A stretch of 64,000 nt of DNA from Formosa haliotis. GTDB taxonomy: Bacteria > Bacteroidota > Bacteroidia > Flavobacteriales > Flavobacteriaceae. This document shows positions 45,919 through 54,847 of the stretch, one piece after another. Below the pieces are notes generated by a model, which had not been told where the DNA came from, ran no database searches, and saw only the letters and a list, made by a program, of their open reading frames with translations. The stretch lies in contig NZ_BDEL01000001.1 in the NCBI RefSeq assembly GCF_001685485.1, forward strand, positions 2,229,501 to 2,293,500, read 5' to 3'. Made by a program: the position numbers and the translations under genes. How positions within the stretch are numbered: the stretch's first letter is position 1; every line of letters begins with the position of its first letter.

Positions 45919-46701
45919 TTAAATCTGACTCACCGCTACGTCCTGATATGTCGTATTAACAATAGGACCAAACTGATTAAATATAGCAACATCGGCGGCA
46001 TCTAGTCCATAACCTACAGCTACGTAACCTCCTTTTAAACCCAATTGAGTCGCATCAAAAGTATACCAACGTCCACCAATATAAGCTTCAAACCAAGCAT
46101 GCATATCCATAGGTTTCAAATTGTGCAAATAGCCAACTACCATCCGCGCAGGAATACTTAAACTTCTACATAAAGCAATTCCTAAATGCGCAAGATCTCT
46201 ACAAACTCCAAATTCTTTTTGATTAACTTCTATTGCAGACGTTGGATACACACTACTTCCAGGAATATAACTTATAGTTTTCCGCAACCATTCTTCTATG
46301 GCAAACACCTGCTGATAGCCAGGTATTTTATTTACGGTTATGGCATTTGCTAAATCGTTAAACCGATCGGATTCACAATATCTGCTAGGTAACAAATAAC
46401 AAAGTACGTCGTTGGGTAAGTGCTGTATTTCTACAAAAGGCGCATTAAAATCTACATCTACAAAGGCCGATGTTTTTACATCGGAAACCGTATGAATAGT
46501 TAAATTTCCTTGTGGCGCAATAAAACGCTGACATAGATTTCCATATCTATCTGTAAACTCAATAATGGGTATGCTAGGGGCTATTCTAAATTCGTCCCGT
46601 TCCACCCACTGTTGGGCACCACTTCGTGGCCGCAACATTAAAATAAAAGGAGTTGGAATTTCTATATCGAAAGCCAAATTACAACTAACACGTAACCACA
46701 T
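45919..46701 (-). CDS. Transglutaminase-like family protein
   Basis: A 260-residue protein of the transglutaminase core family, probably a protease or amide hydrolase rather than a cross-linker. The catalytic Cys is in GVCRDLAHLGIALCRSL (about 170-186), the His in DMHAWFEAY (about 209-217) and the Asp in WYTFDAT (about 223-229). The N-terminal domain resembles the bacterial transglutaminase-like N domain. No signal peptide is visible. The 40-base leader follows an unrelated terminator, so it is a single gene. Confidence 0.88.
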   Translation of the reverse strand: MWLRVSCNLAFDIEIPTPFILMLRPRSGAQQWVERDEFRIAPSIPIIEFTDRYGNLCQRFIAPQGNLTIHTVSDVKTSAFVDVDFNAPFVEIQHLPNDVLCYLLPSRYCESDRFNDLANAITVNKIPGYQQVFAIEEWLRKTISYIPGSSVYPTSAIEVNQKEFGVCRDLAHLGIALCRSLSIPARMVVGYLHNLKPMDMHAWFEAYIGGRWYTFDATQLGLKGGYVAVGYGLDAADVAIFNQFGPIVNTTYQDVAVSQI

Positions 46702-46875
46702 AAGGGAATGCTATTTCAAATCATTTACATCTCCTAATTAGAGAGAATATTTAAATATAAAGGAATAGCTCTAAAAATGTATTCGTGAATCTGTTATAAT
46801 AGTAGCACAAACCTGATTAAATAATAATAAAACGATTACTTAATTTAGATTTTCATGTTTACCCCTAAAACCAAC

Positions 46876-46903
46876 AAAAAAGCACCTTTTTCAAGGTGCC
46901 TTC
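46876..46903 (-). terminator. Terminator after dienelactone hydrolase
   Basis: On the minus strand AAGGCACCTT pairs with AAGGTGCTTTT around a GAAA loop and ends in a T-run. Confidence 0.88.
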
Positions 46904-46927
46904 AAACAACTAAATTTATTTAACAAA

Positions 46928-47815
46928 CTACTTTAAATGAGTTTTAAAAAAGGCTATCGTTCTATTCCAAGATAAAGTTGCAGCCTCTTCATCGTATCTT
47001 GGTGTGGTGTTATTATGAAAACCGTGATTAGCTCCAGGGTAAATAAAAGCTTCATACGATTTATTGTTTGCTTTAAGAGCTGCTTCATAAGTTGGCCATC
47101 CTTCATTTACACGTTTATCTAACTCCCCAAAATGAAACATTAATGGCGCTTGTACAAGTGCGGCCTCTTCTACACTTGGCTGACTTCCATAATAAGGTAC
47201 TGCAGCACCTAAGTCCGGTATTTTAACAGCCATCATATTCGAAATCCAGCCACCAAAACAGAATCCTACAACCCCTATATTACCGTCACAATTTTCGTTA
47301 TCCTTTAAATAATTAAATGCAGCAATAAAATCTTCTAACATCTCATTTTTGTCGCGTTTCTTTTGCATGGCACGTCCTTCATCATCATTCCCCGGATATC
47401 CACCTAGTGGAGTTAAAGCATCTGGAGCGATAGAAATAAATCCTTCTAAAGCTGCTCGCCTACCCACATCTTCTATATACGGATTTAGTCCTCTATTTTC
47501 ATGAACCACAATTATTCCTGGAAGTTTCTTGGAGGTATCTTTTGGCTTTGAAAGTAAGCCGCGAATTTCTCCTCCGCCTTTAGGTGATTTATAGGTTACA
47601 TAATCGGAATCTAATCTTGGATCTGTCGGGTTTACCGTAATTGAATCGACATAATTCGGCATAACAAAACTCAGTAGAGAAGGAATGGTAATTCCTCCAA
47701 CCGCGTAAATAGATAGTCTTTTTAAAAATTGTCGTCTTTCTATTTTATTATGAGCATATTCATCATATAAATCAAAAACCTCTTGATTTATATCTTCTTT
47801 TTTCAGTTTTTTCAT
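46928..47815 (-). CDS. Dienelactone hydrolase family protein with Tat-like signal
   Basis: A 295-residue alpha/beta hydrolase. The N-terminal ERRQFLKRLS (about 26-35) followed by a hydrophobic stretch is a twin-arginine type signal. The nucleophile is Cys in VGFCFGGW (about 173-180), the acid is likely the Asp in HFGELDKRV, and the His is in GANHGFHN. Dienelactone hydrolases open lactones in aromatic degradation, but the family is wide and the substrate is open. A folded, exported enzyme is inferred. Terminator follows. Confidence 0.87.
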   Translation of the reverse strand: MKKLKKEDINQEVFDLYDEYAHNKIERRQFLKRLSIYAVGGITIPSLLSFVMPNYVDSITVNPTDPRLDSDYVTYKSPKGGGEIRGLLSKPKDTSKKLPGIIVVHENRGLNPYIEDVGRRAALEGFISIAPDALTPLGGYPGNDDEGRAMQKKRDKNEMLEDFIAAFNYLKDNENCDGNIGVVGFCFGGWISNMMAVKIPDLGAAVPYYGSQPSVEEAALVQAPLMFHFGELDKRVNEGWPTYEAALKANNKSYEAFIYPGANHGFHNNTTPRYDEEAATLSWNRTIAFFKTHLK

Positions 47816-47964
47816 AGCCTTAAATTAAGAAAAATAATTAATGTTTTAGAAACCATGCCTAAATTTAATAAAAATTAGGAGGTATACTTTTCCTTACAAA
47901 GCCATTTCTATTTGATGAAAAAAGATTTAAGAATGGGAAGAATTTACAGAATCTGCTATTAAAT

Positions 47965-48552
47965 TTATTTCCAGTTCACGGTTTCCATGATGTGTTTTAT
48001 ATCTTTTTCAAGATATTTAGCCGCAGGAAAAATAGAATCGTAATTGGGTTTTGCATAAAAATACAAGGAACCTGTTAAGAAGTGCTTTACACTATCGGTA
48101 ACATAAAATTGCGATTGCGAAGCTGCATTTCCGCCAACTTCGTAAAACATACCATACACTTTACGCTCGTTGTTTATATACACTTGCTCTGCAATTTCAT
48201 CGGCTTTAATGGTGTGTTTTTGGGTGAAATTTTGAGCATCTTTAATATACTCTATTAAATTTTTAGAATCTTCATTTATACTCTTATACGTTAAATAAAT
48301 GGTTCCTTTTAGATTAGAATACTCAATATTTACACCATAATTATCTAGTCCCGGCATTTTTTTAAGTCCCACATGATTCGAGAAATTGTTTTTCTGAAAC
48401 GTAAACGGAACATCTAAATTTACTGTACTATATTGGGCCTCCGGATAACTTAATCGCAAATACGCTTTTGGTTTTGGCGTAGGTGTTTCTCCACAAGACA
48501 TGGCTAATACAAATAGAATAAAGACAGGAATAAAATAAGATTTTTTAAACAT
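47965..48552 (-). CDS. gldD: Gliding motility lipoprotein GldD
   Basis: A 195-residue lipoprotein. The lipobox LAMSC (Cys about residue 20) follows a signal peptide, and the conserved PKAYLRLSYPEAQY (about 28-41) identifies GldD. It is required for gliding in Flavobacterium johnsoniae and belongs with the GldE protein encoded directly upstream (two-base gap). It probably resides at the periplasmic face of the membrane. Confidence 0.95.
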   Translation of the reverse strand: MFKKSYFIPVFILFVLAMSCGETPTPKPKAYLRLSYPEAQYSTVNLDVPFTFQKNNFSNHVGLKKMPGLDNYGVNIEYSNLKGTIYLTYKSINEDSKNLIEYIKDAQNFTQKHTIKADEIAEQVYINNERKVYGMFYEVGGNAASQSQFYVTDSVKHFLTGSLYFYAKPNYDSIFPAAKYLEKDIKHIMETVNWK

Positions 48553-48554
48553 AG

Positions 48555-49859
48555 TTATGTAATGGTGACTTTTACGCGTTTAATGCGTTTTTTATCTAAA
48601 GCTTCTATAGTGAATAGATAATTTTCAAAATTAATTTTAGCATTCATTTTAGGAAAACTTCCAGAATTTTCTAACACAAAACCAGCTATGGTTTCTGCCT
48701 CTCCTTTTTTCTGTTCGAAAATAGAATCGTCCTCAATTTTAATAATTTTATAAAAATCTTTTAACGGAGTTTTACCTTCAAACACAAAATTATGATCGTC
48801 TAATTTAGAGTATACCAAATCTTCATCATCAAACTCATCGCTAATTTCGCCAACAATTTCTTCAATGATATCTTCTAGAGAAATTAAGCCCGATGTACCA
48901 CCATATTCATCTACGACTACCGCTAAATGGACTTTTTTCTCCTGAAACTCTGCCATTAAATCATCTAGCTTTTTGTTTTCCGGAACAAAAAAGGGCTCAC
49001 GAATTAACGTTTTCCAATCGAATTGTTTTCTATCTACATAAGGCAATAAATCTTTAACGTAAAGAATCCCTTTTATATTATCGATATTATCTTTATACAC
49101 CGGAATCCTAGAATAGCCATTTGCTACAATTTCTGGAATAATTTCTGTGTATTTTAAGTCTTCATTTAAAGCAAAAATATCTATACGCGGTCGCATAACC
49201 TGTTTGGTATCTGTATTACCAAAAGACACAATACCTTGTAATATTTTTTGCTCTTCTTTAGAGGTGTCGTGTTCGCTTGTTAGCTCTAGGGCTTGCGATA
49301 ACTGGTCGACACTTAAGTTCGATTTTTGTTTTCCTAATTTCTCGTGTATACCAAGTGTTATACTTCGCATAGGCAAACTTAGCGGCGAAAACAGGACATC
49401 CATAACTTGTAATGGTACAGCCATAAATGTGGCAAATTTCATTTTATTTCGGCTAGCATAAATCTTAGGTAAGATTTCACCAAATAATAAAATTAGAAAG
49501 GTTACTAATACCACTTCTACAATGAATCGCACCACTTCTGAGGTAACTCCTCCAAACATATAGTCGCTTAAATAAGCAAAGAGGATTACAATGGCAATAT
49601 TTATAAAATTATTAGCGACAAGAATTGTGGCTAGTAATTTTTTTGGTCGTTCTAAAAGTTTCGATATAATTTGAATAGCCTTGGTATCGCTTTCAATGCC
49701 TTCGTCTATATCGGTTGTGGTTAAAGAAAACAAGGCAACTTCTGCTCCCGAAATAAGGGCAGAACAAATTAATAACACACATAAAAGTATAACTCCAAAA
49801 ATTAATGGAAGATTTATGGAGGAAAGAAAAATTAAAATACTCGAGGGGTCAGGGTCCAA
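48555..49859 (-). CDS. gldE: Gliding motility-associated protein GldE
   Basis: A 434-residue membrane protein of the CNNM/CorC family. An N-terminal DUF21 domain with four helices (about 15-160) is followed by a pair of CBS domains (about 215-335) and a C-terminal CorC_HlyC domain (about 345-430). It is linked with GldD in gliding. The gene order mutY-ssb-gldE-gldD is the usual flavobacterial one. Confidence 0.95.
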   Translation of the reverse strand: MDPDPSSILIFLSSINLPLIFGVILLCVLLICSALISGAEVALFSLTTTDIDEGIESDTKAIQIISKLLERPKKLLATILVANNFINIAIVILFAYLSDYMFGGVTSEVVRFIVEVVLVTFLILLFGEILPKIYASRNKMKFATFMAVPLQVMDVLFSPLSLPMRSITLGIHEKLGKQKSNLSVDQLSQALELTSEHDTSKEEQKILQGIVSFGNTDTKQVMRPRIDIFALNEDLKYTEIIPEIVANGYSRIPVYKDNIDNIKGILYVKDLLPYVDRKQFDWKTLIREPFFVPENKKLDDLMAEFQEKKVHLAVVVDEYGGTSGLISLEDIIEEIVGEISDEFDDEDLVYSKLDDHNFVFEGKTPLKDFYKIIKIEDDSIFEQKKGEAETIAGFVLENSGSFPKMNAKINFENYLFTIEALDKKRIKRVKVTIT

Positions 49860-49882
49860 TTGAAATAAAATTAGTTAAACAA

Positions 49883-50329
49883 TTAAAACGGCAAATCGTC
49901 TTCTACACCAGAAGAACTCTGATTTGTTTCCGGTTTATTTTCGGTAGGTTTTGCTGCTTGCGGCGATGCTTGCGCATTGGCTCCACTTTCTTTCTTTGTT
50001 GTTAAAAAGGTAAAATCTGTGCATTGTATTTCGGTAGAATAACGATCTTGCCCAGCTTCATCTTGCCATTTTCTGGTTTTAAGTCGGCCTTCAACATAAA
50101 TTTTATCGCCTTTACTTAAATACTTTTCGCAAATTTCGGCACCTTTATTTCGCACTACTATATTATGCCATTCTGTATTAGTTACACGCTCATTAGTCTG
50201 CTTACTTACATAAGTTTCGTTGGTTGCCAAAGGAAAACGTCCTACGCAACCACCACCTTCAAAATAATGCATTTTAACATCATCTCCTAAATGCCCTATA
50301 AGCATAACTTTATTTAATGTTCCAGACAT
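49883..50329 (-). CDS. ssb: Single-stranded DNA-binding protein
   Basis: A 148-residue SSB. The N-terminal OB fold (1-105) starts SGTLNKVMLIGHLGDDVKM and has TEWHNIVVRNKGAEICEKYL. A low-complexity Ala/Asn/Pro/Gln linker follows, and the acidic tip ends DDLPF, the site that binds DNA-repair partners. The gap to gldE is 23 bases. Confidence 0.97.
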   Translation of the reverse strand: MSGTLNKVMLIGHLGDDVKMHYFEGGGCVGRFPLATNETYVSKQTNERVTNTEWHNIVVRNKGAEICEKYLSKGDKIYVEGRLKTRKWQDEAGQDRYSTEIQCTDFTFLTTKKESGANAQASPQAAKPTENKPETNQSSSGVEDDLPF

Positions 50330-50418
50330 ATATATTAGTTTTCAATCTACAAAATTACGCTTTGTAATTCAACTTTTTTAAAATTAGCAAAAAAATTATG
50401 AGATATAAATTTCTAAGG

Positions 50419-51459
50419 TTAAAAATTGAAGGCTTCTATGAAATTTCCTATTAAAATAGGTACTGGGAAATCTGAAATTTCACTCATAGCAATAGCGCCT
50501 TCTATAGCGGTATCCACCTCAACAATCCAAAACTGCGTATACAAATGCTGGTGAGATAATTTATGAACAATCTCATCTTTATTATATAAAGAGACCTCAA
50601 AGGGTTTGCCTTTTAAATTGTCTAAAGTTTTTAATTGAGATTGAATTTGACTCGATGTTAGTGCTTTTTTAGATTCAATTAAAGGAAACTGATATAAATT
50701 TTGCCAAATCCCCTTACCTTCACGTTGCTCTAATAAGGTTTTATGGTCGGGCAATAAAAACACTAAAAAGTTAAAATATTTCTTAACCACTTTAGCGCCT
50801 TTAATCTTAACAGGCAAAGTAGCGATACTATGTTTGCTTAATGCAACACAACTAGAATTTAACGGACATATAGTACAATCTGGATTTTTGGGTTTACACT
50901 GTATAGCACCAAACTCCATAATGGCCTGATTAAATGTAGCAGGATCTTTAACATCTATAAGCTCTTGCGCTAAAGCTTTAAATTCTTTAGCTCCTCGAGA
51001 TGAATTAATAGGTGTATCTATTCCGAAATAGCGAGATAACACGCGGTAAACATTTCCGTCTACAACAGCAGAAGGCTCATTATAGCATATAGAAGCAATG
51101 GCGCTAGCCGTATAATCGCCAACTCCTTTTAATTGTAATAGGTCTTTATAATTATCTGGAAAAACACCTTTCAAATCGTTAACCACATATTTTGCGGCAG
51201 CATGTAAATTTCTAGCTCTCGAATAATAACCTAAACCTTGCCAAAGTTTTAAAACTTTTGCTTCATTTGCATTAGCCAAGTCGAAAACGGTGGGAAATGT
51301 CTTCACAAAAGCTTCATAATATGGTAATCCTTGCTTAATCTGCGTTTGCTGCAAAATTATTTCCGATAACCAAATATAATACGGATTAGAAGTCTGTCGC
51401 CAAGGCAATTCGCGCTTATTTACTGAATACCAATGTGTTAAGATTTTACTAAAAGTCAT
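50419..51459 (-). CDS. mutY: A/G-specific adenine glycosylase
   Basis: Removes adenine mispaired with 8-oxoguanine. The catalytic Glu lies in EIILQQTQIKQG (about 33-44) and the Asp in AVVDGNVYRVLSRYFG (about 130-145); the HhH motif is LLQLKGVGDYTASAIASIC. The 4Fe-4S cluster ligands follow C-x6-C-x2-C-x5-C (CKPKNPDC, CPLNSSC). The C-terminal NUDIX-like domain (about 225-346) is present. Length is normal. It heads the mutY-ssb-gldE-gldD cluster. Confidence 0.96.
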   Translation of the reverse strand: MTFSKILTHWYSVNKRELPWRQTSNPYYIWLSEIILQQTQIKQGLPYYEAFVKTFPTVFDLANANEAKVLKLWQGLGYYSRARNLHAAAKYVVNDLKGVFPDNYKDLLQLKGVGDYTASAIASICYNEPSAVVDGNVYRVLSRYFGIDTPINSSRGAKEFKALAQELIDVKDPATFNQAIMEFGAIQCKPKNPDCTICPLNSSCVALSKHSIATLPVKIKGAKVVKKYFNFLVFLLPDHKTLLEQREGKGIWQNLYQFPLIESKKALTSSQIQSQLKTLDNLKGKPFEVSLYNKDEIVHKLSHQHLYTQFWIVEVDTAIEGAIAMSEISDFPVPILIGNFIEAFNF

Positions 51460-51519
51460 ATAGAATAATTAGGTGAGGCAAAAATAATCGTTTATAATCT
51501 TAAATTTTAATGAATTAGG

Positions 51520-51552
51520 TTTGAAATATTGAATATTAAATGACTATATTTG
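51520..51552 (+). promoter_or_regulatory. Promoter of the HU gene
   Basis: TTTG at 51520-51523 and TATATTTG at 51545-51552 with 21 bases between. The -7 box matches the Bacteroidota consensus; the spacing is slightly long. It is 44 bases upstream of the HU start codon. Confidence 0.6.
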
Positions 51553-51595
51553 CATCCCTTTATAATTAATTGATAACTTTAATACATAATAAATA

Positions 51596-51889
51596 ATGAC
51601 TAAGGCTGATTTAGTAGCGAAAATTTCTGAGAAATTAGGAATAGAGAAAGGTGATGTTCAAGCAACTGTGGAAACTTTCATGGAAGAAGTAAAGACATCT
51701 TTAGAAGCTGGTGATAACGTATATTTAAGAGGTTTTGGTAGTTTTATCATTAAAACTCGCGCCGAAAAAACTGGTAGAAATATTTCAAAAAATACGACTA
51801 TTAAAATTCCTGCACACAACATTCCTGCATTTAAACCTGCAAAAGTATTTGTAGAAGGTGTAAAAACTAATGTAGACGTTAAAGAATAA
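51596..51889 (+). CDS. HU family DNA-binding protein
   Basis: A 97-residue nucleoid protein. It begins MTKADLVAKISEKLG and contains VYLRGFGSFIIKTRAEKTGR (about 42-61), the beta-ribbon DNA-binding arm, then NPAF-like HNIPAFKPAK. It bends DNA as a dimer. It precedes the 30-residue basic protein and rng. Confidence 0.97.
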   Translation: MTKADLVAKISEKLGIEKGDVQATVETFMEEVKTSLEAGDNVYLRGFGSFIIKTRAEKTGRNISKNTTIKIPAHNIPAFKPAKVFVEGVKTNVDVKE

Positions 51890-51925
51890 CAAAAAACTTA
51901 ATATTAATCTAAAAAAAACAGATCT

Positions 51926-52018
51926 ATGCCAAGTGGTAAGAAACGTAAAAGACATAAGGTAGCGACGCATAAGCGTAAGAAACGTAGACGCGCTAATCGT
52001 CACAAAAAGAAAAAATAA
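51926..52018 (+). CDS. 30-residue basic AURKAIP1/COX24-type protein
   Basis: A very short gene with 30 codons and a TAA stop. The product starts MPSGKKRKRHKVATHKRKKR and continues with more Arg, Asn, His and Lys, over half of it basic. This is the small AURKAIP1/COX24 (mS38-like) protein kept across Bacteroidota, most likely a ribosome-associated peptide. It lies 36 bases after HU and before a strong terminator. Some annotation programs would miss it for its length. Confidence 0.88.
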   Translation: MPSGKKRKRHKVATHKRKKRRRANRHKKKK

Positions 52019-52022
52019 TCCC

Positions 52023-52051
52023 AAAAAGTAGTTTTATATAACTACTTTTTT
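52023..52051 (+). terminator. Terminator after HU and the basic protein
   Basis: AAAAAGTAGTT pairs with AACTACTTTTT around an AT loop and ends in a T-run. Confidence 0.88.
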
Positions 52052-52078
52052 GGTTTTTAATAATTGTTCTTTGACATG

Positions 52079-52136
52079 AGTTTCCCCGCGTTATACCTTA
52101 CGCAAACAAAGGAAACTCCACAGATTAAATCCTGTG
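52079..52136 (+). promoter_or_regulatory. Structured leader of rng
   Basis: Within the 209-base gap before rng, GAGTTTCC (52079-52086) pairs with GGAAACTC around an internal loop, and CACAG pairs with CTGTG just after. Both lie in what would be the 5' untranslated region. RNase E and RNase G leaders are known sites of autoregulation in other bacteria; the same here is inference. Confidence 0.35.
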
Positions 52137-52260
52137 AAAAAATAATGTATAATCCATCTATACAAATTAAGTTGTTAATTTATGGTTGTTGGTTTTAAGT
52201 AGTTTACCTAAACTTACAACTATAAATAACGACTAAAACGTATGGATAAAAATTAACGAA

Positions 52261-53805
52261 ATGGATAAAGAATTGATCGTAAGATCTGGTCCCCAACATG
52301 TTGATTTTGCCTTATTAAAAGATGGAAAACTTATTGAATTACATAAAGACGAAGGAGGTAACAATTTTTCTGTTGGCGACGTGTTTATCGCCAAAATAAG
52401 AAAAACTGTTCCTGGATTAAACGCTGCTTTTGTAAATGTAGGCTACGATAAAGATGCCTTTTTACACTATCACGATTTAGGTCCAAAACTCCCTTCCCTT
52501 TTAAAATTCACAAAACGTGTAAGCACAGGTAAACTAAACGATTTCTATTTAAAAGATTTCCCGTTTGAAAAAGAGATTGACAAAGATGGTAGCATCGTAG
52601 ATGTATTAAAATCTAACCAATCCCTACTGGTACAAATTGTAAAAGAACCTATTTCTACAAAAGGCCCTAGAATAAGCTCAGAGCTTTCTATTGCCGGTAG
52701 ATATATTGTTCTTGTTCCTTTTTCCGACCGTATTTCAATATCACAAAAAATTGAAGACAAAGAAGAAAAAGACCGCCTTAAACGTCTGGTAAAAAGCATT
52801 ACGCCTCCAGGCTTTGGTATTATTGTACGTACAGTAGCAGAAGGCAAGAAAGTTGCCGAGCTAGATAAAGACTTACAAAATTTGCTTGGTCGTTGGACTG
52901 CAATGTGTAAGAAACTTAACAAAGCACATCACCCTAGTAAAGTTTTAGGAGAATTAAACAAGGCTTCGTCTATTTTACGAGACATTTTTAATGACACCTT
53001 TACAAGCATACAGGTTGATGATGAAGAACTTTATCACCAAATTAAAGATTACGTGCAACTTATTGCACCTAAAAAAGAATCAATAGTTAAATTGTATCAG
53101 TCTAATGTTCCTATTTTTGAAAAATTTGGAGTAGAAAGACAAATTAAAACGTCGTTTGGAAAAACGGTTTCTATGGCAAAAGGTGCCTATTTGGTAGTAG
53201 AACACACCGAAGCGCTACATGTTATAGATGTGAACAGCGGAAACCGCTCTAACAAAGCCAATTCTCAAGAAGACACAGCACTAGAAGTAAATATGATTGC
53301 CGCCCAAGAGATAGCGAGACAACTTCGTTTACGCGATATGGGAGGTATTATAGTTGTCGATTTTATAGACATGACTAATGCTGAAAACAGAAAAACGCTC
53401 TACAATTATCTTCGTGAAGAAATGAAGGACGATAGAGCGAAACATAAAATATTACCTCCAAGTAAATTTGGATTGATACAGATTACAAGACAGCGTGTTC
53501 GCCCAGAAATGAACATAAAAACCAGAGAGGATAACCCTAATGGTGTAAAAGGCGAAGAAGTTGAAGCCCCAATAGTTTTGGTGCAAAAAATAACGCAAGA
53601 GCTTGAACGACTATTAAAAAAAGACTATAAAAAGTTGGTTTTAAACACACATCCTTTTATAGCGGCCTTCTTAACAAAAGGCTTTCCATCAATACGTTCA
53701 AAATGGTTTGTTGAACACAAAAAATGGGTGAAAATTATGCCCAGAGATGCTTACACATATCTAGAATACCACTTTTTTGACAAAGATGGTAATCAAATCA
53801 ACTAA
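52261..53805 (+). CDS. rng: Ribonuclease E/G family protein (RNase G-like)
   Basis: A 514-residue endoribonuclease. The S1 RNA-binding domain is at about 38-118, and the catalytic metal Asp residues are in VIDVNSGNR (about 321-329) and GIIVVDFIDM (about 361-370). Length and lack of a long C-terminal scaffold fit RNase G rather than RNase E. It processes rRNA or mRNA ends. The long structured leader and the symmetric terminator mark it as a single-gene transcript. Confidence 0.93.
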   Translation: MDKELIVRSGPQHVDFALLKDGKLIELHKDEGGNNFSVGDVFIAKIRKTVPGLNAAFVNVGYDKDAFLHYHDLGPKLPSLLKFTKRVSTGKLNDFYLKDFPFEKEIDKDGSIVDVLKSNQSLLVQIVKEPISTKGPRISSELSIAGRYIVLVPFSDRISISQKIEDKEEKDRLKRLVKSITPPGFGIIVRTVAEGKKVAELDKDLQNLLGRWTAMCKKLNKAHHPSKVLGELNKASSILRDIFNDTFTSIQVDDEELYHQIKDYVQLIAPKKESIVKLYQSNVPIFEKFGVERQIKTSFGKTVSMAKGAYLVVEHTEALHVIDVNSGNRSNKANSQEDTALEVNMIAAQEIARQLRLRDMGGIIVVDFIDMTNAENRKTLYNYLREEMKDDRAKHKILPPSKFGLIQITRQRVRPEMNIKTREDNPNGVKGEEVEAPIVLVQKITQELERLLKKDYKKLVLNTHPFIAAFLTKGFPSIRSKWFVEHKKWVKIMPRDAYTYLEYHFFDKDGNQIN

Positions 53806-53806
53806 T

Positions 53807-53843
53807 AAAAAAGCCTTACTTTAAATAAAGTAAGGCTTTTTTT
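53807..53843 (+). terminator. Terminator after rng
   Basis: A-run plus AAGCCTTACTTT pairs with AAAGTAAGGCTT plus a T-run around a short loop. Confidence 0.92.
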
Positions 53844-53867
53844 ATGCTTTAATCTTAATGATTTTAA

Positions 53868-54176
53868 TTATTTAAATTTAATTGATATATCAAGATGACC
53901 TCCTAATCCATCATTAATAATTCTTTGTAAAGTCGAAAATCGAATATCTTTTAAATTTCTTTCTAATTTAGAAATATATGATTTGTTTGTTCCTGCAAGG
54001 TTTGCTAGTTGCTCTTGCGTAAGACCTTTATCTTCCCTCGCTTGCTGAATTAATACACCTAGTTTGAAAGCATCAAATTCAGTTTCAAATTCTTCTCGTA
54101 ATTGAGTTCCTTTCACACCTATTTTTTCATCTATAAATTGATCAAGGCTTTTTAATGATTTATTCTTTACTTTCAT
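53868..54176 (-). CDS. HigA-type XRE antitoxin
   Basis: A 102-residue DNA-binding protein. Helix-turn-helix (about 37-92): LIQQAREDKGLTQEQLANLA and NKSYISKLERNLKD. The N-terminal part is a short helical segment. It is the downstream partner of a RelE/HigB-like toxin gene whose stop lies 17 bases inside its start, the usual HigBA order. It should repress the operon and bind the toxin. Confidence 0.9.
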   Translation of the reverse strand: MKVKNKSLKSLDQFIDEKIGVKGTQLREEFETEFDAFKLGVLIQQAREDKGLTQEQLANLAGTNKSYISKLERNLKDIRFSTLQRIINDGLGGHLDISIKFK

Positions 54177-54500
54177 AATACTCTTTTTTTATTTGTTCGG
54201 CTCTTTCAATTTCCTGTCTAGGTGTTTTTTGTGTTTTCTTTTGAAATCCTTGTCCCACCACAACAATATTGTCCAAATCAAAAAAACATAAAATTCTAAA
54301 AATGTTGTTTCCCACTTGCACTCTAATTTCATAAAGTCCAATAGTACCTTTAAGATGTTTTAAATAAATTTCTGGGATACGATCTAATTCTTCGATTATT
54401 TTTAATGTCCAAAGAATTTTCTTCTTTACTTTATCTGATTGATTTTCGTAAAAATTCTCAAAATAATCTTTAAAAAAGTAGAGCTCCCTTTTTTATCCAT
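54160..54500 (-). pseudogene. RelE/HigB-type toxin, apparently frameshifted near its start
   Basis: From the third codon group on, the minus strand encodes an unbroken toxin of about 112 residues with ELYFFKDYFENFYENQSDKV at the start, LDRIPEIYLKHLKGTIGLYE in the middle and FRILCFFDLDNIVVVGQGFQ near the end. This is the HigB/RelE-type (phage Gp49-like) ribonuclease fold. The only sensible ATG (54500) is in another frame: one extra base in the T6 run at 54489-54494 would join them (M-D-K-K-R-E-L). It overlaps the antitoxin start by 17 bases. The break is either real, which would inactivate the toxin, or a consensus error. Confidence 0.82.
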
Positions 54501-54540
54501 GATACAAATATACAAAAAGTAGCCTTATTGGACAACTTAC

Positions 54541-54780
54541 TTATAAATATAATACCATGGGAATAATCCCTATAAATATTTGCCAAATTTTATAGAATCT
54601 TAATCGTTTAGTAGGCCTATTTAAAAGCATACAAACTACACCAATAAACATTGAAATGAAAAATAAAAAAGTGGGGCACATTTCACCTGAAAACATTCGA
54701 ATATTCATTATAATACCGAAAGTGAAGTAACCTATTCCAATTAATGGCAAAGGTTCTATTAGCTTCCTTCTAAATAACAT
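54541..54780 (-). CDS. Small hypothetical membrane protein
   Basis: A 79-residue protein with three hydrophobic helices (about 12-27, 34-52 and 65-79) and few polar residues. I do not recognise a family. It lies just upstream of the toxin-antitoxin pair on the same strand and is separated from the aldo/keto reductase by 67 bases, so co-transcription is unclear. Confidence 0.55.
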   Translation of the reverse strand: MLFRRKLIEPLPLIGIGYFTFGIIMNIRMFSGEMCPTFLFFISMFIGVVCMLLNRPTKRLRFYKIWQIFIGIIPMVLYL

Positions 54781-54847
54781 TAAAAACTACCTTCACTTAA
54801 TATTCTTTTTAAATAATGAAGCTCAAAAGAAATTATTCATAAAAACC

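Noticed and set aside
53868..54500. Prophage remnant around the toxin-antitoxin pair
   Set aside because: There are no integrase, structural or att-like sequences beside it; the flanking genes are ordinary.
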